Origin: Eleftheria terrae
GTDB lineage: Bacteria; Pseudomonadota; Gammaproteobacteria; Burkholderiales; Burkholderiaceae_C
Direction of reading: 5' to 3'
DNA: 64,000 bases
NCBI RefSeq assembly: GCF_030419005.1
Contig: NZ_CP106951.1
Span: forward strand, 1,922,001-1,986,000
Shown here piece by piece: positions 34,691 to 46,600 of the stretch. The first letter of the stretch is position 1. Each line of letters begins with the position of its first letter. Under the pieces are notes generated by a model, which searched no databases, had not been told where the DNA came from, and worked only from the letters and a program-made list of their open reading frames with translations. The position numbers were made by a program, and so were the translations under genes.

Positions 34691-37600
34691 CCGCGCTGGT
34701 GCCGCAGGTTCGGCCGCAGCCGCTGCCGCTGTCCTTCGCGCAGCGCCGCTTGTGGTTCCTGCACCGCTTCGAAGGGCCCGGCGCGACCTACAACATCCCG
34801 CTGGCGCTGCGGCTGCAAGGCCTGCTCGACCTCACCGCCCTGCACACCGCGCTGGGCGACGTGGTGCAACGCCATGAAAGCCTGCGCACCGTCTTCCCGG
34901 CCACCGAACGGCCCTGCCAGGTGGTGCTCGACGCGGCCGAGCCCCGCCTGAGCGTGCGCGACGCCACCGACGGCGCGCTGCCCCAGCTGCTGTCGGCAGC
35001 CGCCGCCCACGCCTTCGACCTCGCCAGCGAAACGCCGCTGCGGGCCACCCTGTTCCGCCTGGGCGAGCAAGAGCATGTGCTGTTGCTGCTGATGCACCAC
35101 ATCGCCAGTGACGGCGCCTCGCTCGCGCCGCTGGCACGCGACCTGGGGCAGGCCTATGCCGCCCGGGTGCAGGGACAGCCGCCGGTCTGGGCGCCACTGC
35201 CGGTGCAGTACGCCGACTACGCGCTCTGGCAGCAGCGCCTGCTCGGCCAGGCGGCGGACAGTGACAGCCTGATGGCCCGGCAGCTGGCGCACTGGCGCGC
35301 CGCCCTGGACGGCCTGCCGGAACGACTGCCGCTGCCCACCGACCACCCGCCACCGGCGGTGGCCACCTACCGGGGCCGCTCGCTGCAGTTCGCGCTCGAC
35401 GCCGACTTGCATGCCCGGCTGCTGGCCTTGTCGCGCCAGCAGGGGGTCACGCTGTTCATGGTGCTGCAGGCGGCGCTGGCCGCCACGCTGACGCGGCTGG
35501 GCACGGGATGCGACATCCCCATCGGCAGCCCGATCGCCGGGCGCACCGAGCCGGAGCTGGACGGTCTGGTCGGCTTCTTCGTCAACACCCTGGTGCTGCG
35601 CACCGACACTTCCGGCCGCCCGAGCTTCGAGACGCTGCTGGCGCGTGTGCGCAGCACCGACCTGGCCGCCTTCGAACACCAGGACCTGCCGTTCGAGCAG
35701 CTCGTCGACGCGCTGCGCCCCGAGCGCTCGCTGTCGCACCAGCCGCTGTTCCAGGTGATGCTGGCGCTGCAGAACACCAGCAGCGCCGAGCTGCAGTTGC
35801 CCGGCCTGGCTTGCACCGGCGTGCCGATCGAGGTGGGCAGCGCCAAGTTCGACCTGAGCTTCCACTTCGCCGAACAGAGCCGGGAAGACGGCACGCCCGC
35901 CGGCCTGATGGGCCTGCTGGAGTACGCCACCGACCTGTTCGAGGCGCCCACCGCACAGGCCCTGGCCGCGCGCCTGCAACGCCTGCTCCAGGCCGTCGTG
36001 GCCGACCCCAAGCGGCCCATCGACGACATCGATCTGCTGGACCCGGCCGAGCGCCGGCGCCTGCTGGTCGACTGGCAGCCGGCTCCGCGGCCGCTGCCCG
36101 CCGCGACGCCCCTGGCCTTGTTCGATCAGCAGGTGGCCCGGCAACCGGACGCGGTGGCCCTGGTGTCCGACGACTGCTGCTTCACCTATGCGCAGCTCGA
36201 TGAAGAGGCGAACCGACTCGCTCATGTCCTGAACGACCTGGGCATCGGTGCCGAGCAAGGCGTGGCCCTCTTCCTGCAACGCTCGCCCGAGCTCGTCATC
36301 GCCGAGCTGGCGGTGCTCAAGGCCGGCGGCTACTACCTGCCGCTGCACGAGCAGCACCCCGATGCCCGCCTGGTGCAGCTGCTGCGCGACACTGGCGCCC
36401 GCGTGCTGCTGGCCGATGCCAGCATCGACGGCCGCGGCTTCCTGCAGCTCGACGGCCACCGCGCTCAGCTGCTGCGCCTGGACCGCCCGCTGCCGCCGCT
36501 GCAGCGGCCCCCGGCCCGCCGGCCGGCCGCCGCCCATCCTGAGCAGCTGGCCTACGTGATGTACACCTCCGGCTCCACCGGCACCCCAAAGGGTGTCGCG
36601 GTGCGCCAGCGCGACATCGCCGAGTTCGCCCAGGACCGCCGCTTCCAGGCCGGCCACGATTGCGTGCTGCTGCAGGCGCCGCATGCCTTCGATGCCTCCA
36701 CCTACGAGCTGTGGGTGCCCCTGCTCAACGGCGGGCGCATCGTCGTCGCGCCCCCCGGCCAGCTCGATGCCGCCGAGCTGCAGCGCTTGGTCGCACAGGC
36801 CGGCGTCACCAGCCTGTGGATGACCGCCGGGCTCTTCCATGAGCTGGCCGACTCGGCCCCGGCGCTGTTCGCGCCGCTGCGCCAGGTGTGGGCCGGTGGC
36901 GATGTGCTGTCGGCCAGCGCCATCCGCCGCCTGCAGGCGCTGCACCCCGCGCTGCAGGTCGTCAACGGCTACGGCCCGACCGAAACCACCACCTTCGCGC
37001 TGAGCCATGCGGTGCCCCGGCTCGACGAGCAGGCCCACAGCGTGCCCATCGGCACGCCGCTGGACAACATGCAGGCCTATGTGCTGGACGGTGCGCTGCG
37101 GCCGCTGCCGCCGGGCGTGGCCGGCGAGCTGTACATCGCCGGCAGCGGCCTGGCGCGCGGCTACCTGCAGCGCCCCGGCCTGACGGCCGAGCGCTTCGTG
37201 GCCAACCCCTTCACGCCCGGCCAGCGCATGTACCGCTCCGGCGACCTGGCCCGCTGGCGCGAGGACGGCCAGCTCGACTACCTCGGCCGGGCCGACCAGC
37301 AGGTCAAGGTACGTGGCTTCCGCATCGAGCTCGGCGAGATCGAGGCGGCCCTGGCCGCGCTCGGCTTCCCCCACAACAGCGTCATCGCCCGCGAGGACCA
37401 GGCCGGCCACAAGCAGCTCGTCGCCTACCTCGTCACCACCGCCCCGCTGGACGCCCCGGCCCTGCGCCAGCAGCTTGCCGAGCGCCTGCCCGAGTACATG
37501 GTGCCGGCCGCCTTCGTCACGCTGCCTGCCCTGCCGCTCACCCCCAACGGCAAGCTCGACCGCAAGGCCCTGCCCGCCCCCGACTTCACCCCCGCCAGCA

Positions 37601-40600
37601 CCCGCGCCCCGCGCACCGCGCAGGAGCAGCTGCTGTGCACCCTCTTCGCCGAGGTGCTCGGCCTGCCACAGGTCGGCATCGACGACAGCTTCTTCGCCCT
37701 CGGCGGCGACAGCATCAGCTCCATCCAGCTCGTCAGCCGCGCCCGCCAGGCCGGCCTGCGCCTGAGCGCCCGCGACGTCTTCCAGCACCAGTGCGTGCAC
37801 GCCCTGGCCAGCGTCGCGCTGCCCGTCGAGGACAGCCCCGCCGCGCCCAGCGTCGCCCCGCTCGGCGAGCTGCCCGCCACCCCCATCGTGCAGTGGTTCT
37901 TCGAGCGCGGCGGCCCGCTCGATCACTTCAGCCAGTCCGTGCTGCTGCAAGTCCCCGCCCTGCACCCCGAGCCCCTGCGCCTGGCCCTGCAGGCCCTGCT
38001 CGACCACCACGACGCGCTGCGCCTGCGCCTGCTGCCCGGCCAGCGCCTGCGCATCGAGCCCCCCGCCAGCGTGCCCGCCGCCGACTGCCTGCACTGGGTG
38101 TCCCTGCAGGGTCTGTCCCCCGCCGAGCGCGAGCGCTGCCTGCAAGCCCAGGCCGCCGCCGCCCAGCAGCGCCTGGACCCCGCCGCCGCCCGCCTGCTGC
38201 AGGCCGTCTGCTTCGATGACGGCGCCCACTCCCGCCTCTTCCTCGTCATCCACCACCTCGCCGTCGACGGCATCTCCTGGCGCATCCTGCTGCCCGACCT
38301 GCAGGCCGCCTGGCTCGCCGCCTCCACCGGCCGCCCCGTCACCCTGCCTCCGGTGCGCACCTCCCTGCGCCAGTGGGCCCTGGCCCTGCCCCAGGCCGCC
38401 GAGCGCCGTGCCGCCGAGCTGCCCCTGTGGCAGGCCATGCTCGACGGCGACGACCCCAAGCTGGCCCACCGCCGGCTCGACCCCGCCCGCGACACCGTCG
38501 CCTCCCAGCGCTCCCTGGCCCTGCGCCTGCCGCCAGAATTCACCCAGCCCCTGCTGACCCGCGCCCCGCAGTGCTTCCACGGCCGCATCAACGACGTCCT
38601 GCTCACCGCCTTCGCCCTCGCGCTGCTCGACTGGCGCCAGCGCCTGGGCCGCGGCAGCACCCCGCGCATCCGCTTCGACCTCGAGGGCCACGGCCGCGAG
38701 GCCCTCCTCGACGGCGCCGACCTCTCCCGCACCGTCGGCTGGTTCACCAGCCAGTTCCCGCTGCAGCTCGACCTCTCGGGCATCGACCTGGCCCAGGCCC
38801 TGCACGGTGGCGCACCCCTGCTGGCCGCCCTCAAGCAGGTCAAGGAGCAGCTGCGCCGCCTGCCCGACCACGGTGTCGGCTGGGGCCTGCTGCGCTACCT
38901 GCACGGCCCCTCCCGCCAGGCCCTGCAGGCCCGCCCCGCCCCGCAGATCGGCTTCAACTACCTCGGCCGCTTCGCCGTCGGCCAGCCCCAGGACTGGAGC
39001 CTCGCCGCCGAGGCCGCCTCGCTCGGCACGCCGGGCGATGCCGCCCAGCCCCTGGCCCACCTGCTCGACCTCAACGCCACCACCGAGGACGGCCCCGACG
39101 GCCCCGCCCTGTGCGCCGCCTGGAGCTGGGCCGGCGAGCTGCTGCCCGAGTCCGCCGTGCAGGCCCTGGCCGAGTCCTGGTTCGCCGTGCTGCGCCACAT
39201 CGCCCAGCTGGCCGAGCACACCCCCGCCCCCGTCTTCACCCCCTCGGACCTGCCCCTGGTGCGCCTGCGGCAGCACGAGATCGAGGCCATCGAGGCCACC
39301 CAACCCCCCCTGCTCGACATCCTGCCGCTGGCGCCGCTGCAGCAGGGCTTCCTCTTCCACGCCCTCTATGACCAGCACGCCCCCGACGCCTATGTCGTGC
39401 AGCTGGTCTTCACCTTCGACGGCCCGCTCGACCACGACGCCCTGCGCAGCGCCGCACAGGCCCTGCTGCAGCGCCATGCCAACCTGCGTGCCGCCTTCCT
39501 CCACCATGGCCTCAGCCAGCCCGTGCAGGTCATCCCCCGCCACCTCGAGCTGCCTTGGCGCAGCTTCGCGCTGTCCGGCAGCCCGGCAGAGCGCGAGGCC
39601 GCCTGGCAGGCCTGGCTGCAGGCCGACCGGCAGCAGCGCTTCGAGCTGTCGCAGGCCCCGCTGCTGCGCTTCACGCTGGTGGCCGACGGCCCGCAGCGCC
39701 ACCACCTGGTGTTCACCAACCATCACATCCTGCTCGACGGCTGGTCGCTCCCGGTGCTGTTCCAGGAGCTGTTCCAGCTCTACCGCCAGGGTGCCGACGC
39801 CGGGTCGCTGCCCCGCGTCACACCTTATCGGGACTATCTCGGCTGGGTGGCCGGCCGCGACAGTGAGGCCGCGCAGGCTGCCTGGCGCAGCGCCCTCGCC
39901 GGACTGGACGGGCCGACCCGGGTGGCCGCAGCCAACAGCGCCGACGGCACCCCGCCCCAGGTGCTGGTGCAGCACCTGGACGACACCCTGACCGCGCAGC
40001 TGGGCCAGCAGGCACGCCGCCTCGGCGTCACGCTCAGCACCTTGACGCAGGCCGCCTGGGGCGTGCTGCTCGGGCGGCTGACGCGGCGCGACGACGTGGT
40101 GTTCGGCATCACCGTGTCCGGCCGGCCGCCCGAGCTGCCCGGCGTGGAGCACATGGTCGGGCTGTTCATCAACAGCGTGCCGCTGCGCGTGCAGCTGCAC
40201 CGCGACGAGCCGGTGCAGCGCCTGCTGGCACGCATGCAGCAGCAGCAGACCGCGCTGCTGGAGCACCAGCACCTGGGCCTGGCCGAGATCCAGCGGCTGG
40301 CCGGCATCCCCGACCTGTTCGACACCCTGACCGTGTTCGAGAACTACCCGGTGGACGAGGCCGCACTGCAGGAAGAAGGCCAGGCCGTGCGCATCGTCGG
40401 CTGCAGCCAGCAGGGCGGCGACCGCTCGCACTACCCGCTGGGCCTCGCCGTGGTGCCCGGCCCGACACTGAAACTCAGCCTCAGCTGGCGGCCCGACTGC
40501 TTCACGCCGGCGCAGGCCGAGCGCATCGCCGACGGCTACCGCCGCATCCTGCAGGCGATGGCCGCCGACACCGGCCAGGCGGTCGGCCGCATCGGCCTGC

Positions 40601-43600
40601 TCGACGCCGGCGAGGAGCGACCCCAGCCGGATCGCAGCGAGCCGCCCCTAGCTGCGGCTGCAGGCCTCACGCTGCCCGCTCTGTTCGAGCAGCAGGCCGC
40701 CGCAACGCCGGCGGCACTGGCGCTGCGCTTCGAGGACCAGGCCCTCAGCTATGCAGAGCTCGATCGGCAAGCCAACCGGCTGGCACACATCCTGATCGCA
40801 CAGGGCATTGGCGCGCAGGACGTGGTGGCCCTGGCGATCCCGCGGTCGCCGCAGATGCTGGTCGCCCTGCTCGGCACGCTCAAGGCCGGTGCTGCCTACC
40901 TGCCGCTCGACGCCGAGCAGCCGGCCGAGCGCCTGTGCGGCATGCTGGAGGACGCCCAGCCCGCCCTGCTGCTCACCGTCGAGGCGCTGGCGCAGCGCCT
41001 GCCGGACCGGGTGGCGGTGTTCGCCATCGACACGCCGCATGCACAAGCCAGCATGCAGGAAGCCCCGTCGCATGCGCCGGTCGACAGCGAGCGGGCGCGG
41101 CCGCTGCTGCCAACCCACCCCGCCTACCTCATCTACACCTCCGGCTCCACCGGCAAGCCCAAGGGGGTGGTGGTGGAGCACCGCCAGATCGTCGCCTCGA
41201 CCCGCGCGCGCCAGGCCTTCTACCCGGCGCTGGACAGCGTGTTGCTGCTGCCTGCCCTGGCTTTCGACGCCTCGCTGGCGCCGATCTTCGGCGCACTCAC
41301 CACCGGTGCCACCCTGGTGCTGCCGCCCCCCGGCCTGGAGCACGATGCGCTGGCACTGGCCGAGTTGGTCGAGCGGCGGCAGGTGCAGGGCTGGGTCAGC
41401 GTGCCCGCCTTGTATGCGGCCGTCCTCGAACATGCGGCGGATCATCGATTGTCCAGCCTGCGCTGCGTGGTGCTGGGCGGCGAATCGGCGCCCGCCGCGC
41501 TGCTGCAGCGGCACGCGGCGTCCGGCCCGCGGGAGGCGGTGCTCTACAACGAATACGGCCCGACCGAGGCCACCGTGTGGAGCGCAGCGGCCCGGCTGGC
41601 CCTGGATGGCAGCGACACCGCTGCCACCATTGGCCGGCCGATCGCCGGGGTGCAGCTGTACGTGCTGGACGACAGCCTGCATCCGCTGCCGCCGGGCGTG
41701 GCCGGCGAGCTGTACATCGCAGGCGACGGCCTGGCGCGCGGCTACCTGCAGCGCCCCGGCCTGACGGCCGAGCGCTTCGTGGCCAACCCCTTCACGCCCG
41801 GCCAGCGCATGTACCGCTCCGGCGACCTGGCCCGCTGGCGCGAGGACGGCCAGCTCGACTACCTCGGCCGGGCCGACCAGCAGGTCAAGGTACGTGGCTT
41901 CCGCATCGAGCTCGGCGAGATCGAGGCGGCCCTGGCCGCGCTCGGCTTCCCCCACAACAGCGTCATCGCCCGCGAGGACCAGGCCGGCCACAAGCAGCTC
42001 GTCGCCTACCTCGTCACCACCGCCTCGCTGGACGCCCCGGCCCTGCGCCAGCAGCTCGCCGAGCGCCTGCCCGAGTACATGGTGCCGGCCGCCTTCGTCA
42101 CGCTGCCCGCCCTGCCGCTCACCCCCAACGGCAAGCTCGACCGCAAGGCCCTGCCCGCCCCCGACTTCACCCCCACCAGCACCCGCGCCCCGCGCACCGC
42201 GCAGGAGCAGCTGCTGTGCACCCTCTTCGCCGAGGTGCTCGGCCTGCCACAGGTCGGCATCGACGACAGCTTCTTCGCCCTCGGCGGCGACAGCATCAGC
42301 TCCATCCAGCTCGTCAGCCGCGCCCGCCAGGCCGGCCTGCGCCTGAGCGCCCGCGACGTCTTCCAGCACCAGTGCGTGCACGCCCTGGCCGCCGTGGCCC
42401 AGCCCGTCGAGGACAGCCCCGCCGCGCCCAGCGTCGCCCCGCTCGGCGAGCTGCCCGCCACCCCCATCGTGCAGTGGTTCTTCGAGCGCGGCGGCCCGCT
42501 CGATCACTTCAGCCAGTCCGTGCTGCTGCAAGTCCCCGCCCTGCACCCCGAGCCCCTGCGCCTGGCCCTGCAGGCCCTGCTCGACCACCACGACGCGCTG
42601 CGCCTGCGCCTGCTGCCCGGCCAGCGCCTGCGCATCGAGCCCCCCGCCAGCGTGCCCGCCGCCGACTGCCTGCACTGGGTGTCCCTGCAGGGCCTGCCCC
42701 CCGCCGAGCGCGAGCGCTGCCTGCAAGCCCAGGCCGCCGCCGCCCAGCAGCGCCTGGACCCCGCCGCCGCCCGCCTGCTGCAGGCCGTCTGCTTCGATGA
42801 CGGCGCCCACTCCCGCCTCTTCCTCGTCATCCACCACCTCGCCGTCGACGGCATCTCCTGGCGCATCCTGCTGCCCGACCTGCAGGCCGCCTGGCTCGCC
42901 GCCTCCACCGGCCGCCCCGTCACCCTGCCTCCGGTGCGCACCTCCCTGCGCCAGTGGGCCCTGGCCCTGCCCCAGGCCGCCGAGCGCCGCGCCGCCGAGC
43001 TGCCCCTGTGGCAGGCCATGCTCGACGGCGACGACCCCGAGCTGGCCCACCGCCGGCTCGACCCCGCCCGCGACACCGTCGCCTCCCAGCGCTCCCTGGC
43101 CCTGCGCCTGCCGCCGGAATTCACCCAGCCCCTGCTGACCCGCGCCCCGCAGTGCTTCCACGGCCGCATCAACGACGTCCTGCTCACCGCCTTCGCCCTC
43201 GCGCTGCTCGACTGGCGCCAGCGCCTGGGCCGCGGCAGCACCCCGCGCATCCGCTTCGACCTCGAGGGCCACGGCCGCGAGGCCCTCCTCGACGGCGCCG
43301 ACCTCTCCCGCACCGTCGGCTGGTTCACCAGCCAGTTCCCGCTGCAGCTCGACCTCTCGGGCATCGACCTGGCCCAGGCCCTGCACGGCGGCGCACCCCT
43401 GCTGGCCGCCCTCAAGCAGGTCAAGGAGCAGCTGCGCCGCCTGCCCGACCACGGTGTCGGCTGGGGCCTGCTGCGCTACCTGCACGGCCCCTCCCGCCAG
43501 GCCCTGCAGGCCCGCCCCGCCCCGCAGATCGGCTTCAACTACCTCGGCCGCTTCGCCGTCGGCCAGCCCCAGGACTGGAGCCTCGCCGCCGAGGCCGCCT

Positions 43601-46600
43601 CGCTCGGCACGCCGGGCGATGCCGCCCAGCCCCTGGCCCACCTGCTCGACCTCAACGCCACCACCGAGGACGGCCCCGACGGCCCCGCCCTGTGCGCCGC
43701 CTGGAGCTGGGCTGGCGAGCTGCTGCCCGAGTCCGCCGTGCAGGCCCTGGCCGAGTCCTGGTTCGCCGTGCTGCGCCGCATCGCCCAGCTCGCCGAGCAC
43801 ACCCCCGCCCCCGTCTTCACCCCCTCGGACCTGCCACTGGTGCGCCTGCGGCAGCACGAGATCGAGGCCATCGAGGCCACCCAACCCCCCCTGCTCGACA
43901 TCCTGCCGCTGGCGCCGCTGCAGCAGGGCTTCCTCTTCCACGCCCTCTATGACCAGCACGCCCCCGACGCCTATGTCGTGCAGCTGGTCTTCACCTTCGA
44001 CGGCCCGCTCGACCACGACGCCCTGCGCAGCGCCGCACAGGCCCTGCTGCAGCGCCATGCCAACCTGCGTGCCGCCTTCCTCCACCACGGCCTCAGCCAG
44101 CCCGTGCAGGTCATCCCCCGCCACCTCGAGCTGCCCTGGCGCAGCCTCACGCTCGAAGCCGGCGCGCTCGAGCCCTTCCTGCAGGCCGACCGCGAGCAGC
44201 GCTTCGAGCTGTCGCACGCGCCGCTGCTGCGCTTCACGCTGGTTCGCACCGCGCCGCAACGCCACCACCTGGTGTTCACGACACACCACATCCTGCTGGA
44301 CGGCTGGTCCTCGCCCATCCTGCTGCGCGAGCTGTTCTCGCTCTACCGCAGCCGGGGGTCGGACGCCGGCCTGCCCCGTGTGACGCCCTACCGCGACTAC
44401 CTCGGCTGGCTCGCCGCCCGCGACGCCAGCGCCGCCCGTGAAGCCTGGCGGCAGGCCCTGGCGGGCCTGCAGGAGCCCACGCGGCTGGTGCCGCCCTCCA
44501 CCGCCCGGGCCTTGCCGGACACGCTGGCCACCACCCTGCCGGCGGCCCTCGGCGAGAGCCTGAGCCAGCTGGCACGCCAGCACCGGCTGACCCTCAACGT
44601 GGTGATCCAGGCCGCCTGGGCGGTGCTGCTCGGGCGGCTGACGCGGCGCGACGACGTGGTGTTCGGCATCACCGTCTCGGGCCGCCCGCCCGAGCTGGCA
44701 GGCATCGAGCAGATGGTGGGCCTGTTCATCAACACCGTGCCGCTGCGGCTGCAGCTGCGGCCGGCCGAATCGGCGCGCGACCTGCTGGCGCGGCTGCAGG
44801 AGCAGCAGTCGGCCTTGATGGAGCATCAGCAGCTCAGCCTGGCCGAGATCCAGCGGCTGGCCGGGCTGGGCGAGTTGTTCGACACCCTGGTGGTGTTCGA
44901 GAACTACCCGGTGCAGCCCGGCGACACGGGCGCCGACGGCGCGCCGCTGGCGGTCCGCCTGCACAGCAACCACGGCGCCGACACCTCGCACTACGCGCTG
45001 GGCCTGACGGTGATCCCCGGCACGCCCCTGCGGCTGGACTTCAGCTACCGGCCCGACTGCTTCGGGCGCACCGAGGTGCGGGCCCTGGCCGACCGCCTGG
45101 GCCGCATCCTCGAAGCGTTTGCGCTGCGGCCCCAGCAACCGGTCGGCCGCATCGACCTGCTGCGCCTCGCGGAGCGCGAGCGGCTGCTGCTGAGCTGGAA
45201 CGACACGCTGCAGCCGCTCGCGCCCGCCACCGTGACCTCGATGTTCGAAGCCCAGGTGGCCCGCACGCCGCACGCGATCGCGCTGCGCTTCGAAGGCGGC
45301 ACCCTGAGCTACGCGGCGCTCGACCGCCGGGCCAACCGGCTGGCGCATCGCCTGCAGGCGCTGGGCGTCGGCCCGGACACCATCGTCGGCCTGTGCATCG
45401 AGCGCTCGGTGGACATGGTGGTGGGCCTGATCGGCATCCTGAAAGCCGGTGGCGCCTACCTGCCGCTGGACCCGGCCTACCCGGCGCAGCGCCTGGCCTA
45501 CATGCTGGAGGATGCCACCCCGCCGGTGATCGTGACCCATCCCGGCTGCGCCGGCGTGCTGCCGGCATCACCCGCCCGGCAGGTGATGGTCGACGACGGT
45601 GAACAGGCCGACCACGACACACCGCGGGGCCGGCCCTTGCCCGCCCACCTGGCCTATGTGCTCTACACCTCCGGCTCGACCGGCCGGCCCAAGGCGGTGA
45701 TGGGCACCCATGGCCTGGTCGCCAGCCGGCTGCAATGGGACGTGGCACCGCATGGCGTCAACGACCAGGCCACCGAGCTGTACGCGCACAAGACGACGAT
45801 GAACTTCATCGACGCCCTGTGGGAGCTGTTCATGCCGCTCACCCGCGGCCAGCAGGTGCTGGTGGTGCCGCAGGCCGCAGCGCAGGACCCGGCCCGCCTG
45901 GTCGAGCTGCTCGGCACGGCCGGCGCGACCCGCATCGTGCTGGTGCCCTCGCTGCTGCGGGCCATGCTCGACAGCGGGCCCGAGCTGCAGCGGCGCCTGC
46001 ACCGGCTCACCTACTGGTCATGCAGCGGCGAAGCGCTGGGCAGCGAGCTGGCCACCCTGTTCCGGCAGAAGCTGCCGAACTCACGGCTGCTCAACATCTA
46101 CGGCACCTCCGAGTTCTGGGACGCCACCTGCCACGAGGTCGGCGACGACTGTGGCGGCCGCCACGGCGTGCCGCTCGGCCGCCTGATCTCCAACATGCAG
46201 GCGTATGTGCTCGACCCCTGCCTCAAGCCGGTGCCGCCCGGCGTCACCGGCGAGCTGTACATCGCCGGCAGCGGCCTGGCGCGCGGCTACCTGCGGCGCC
46301 CGGGCCTGACCGCCGGCCGCTTCGTCGCCAACCCCTTCCATCGCGGCACCCGCATGTACCGCACCGGCGACCTCGCCAGCTGGCGTGCGGACGGCACGCT
46401 GGAGTACCTGGGCCGCGCCGACCACCAGGTGAAGATCCGCGGCCTGCGCATCGAGCCCGGCGAGATCGAGGCGGCATTGAGCGCCGAGCCCGGCGTGGCG
46501 CAAGCCTGCGTGGTGGCGCGCGAAGACCGGCCCGGCCAGGCACGCCTGGTCGCCTACCTGGTGGCCGAGCCCGGGCACCCGGTGGCGGTCGACAGCCTGC

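Noticed and set aside
5281..44146. Reading the NRPS repeats as mobile elements or CRISPR-like arrays.
   Set aside because: The repeats lie in frame in coding domains, have no terminal inverted repeats, target duplications or transposase, and follow domain boundaries.
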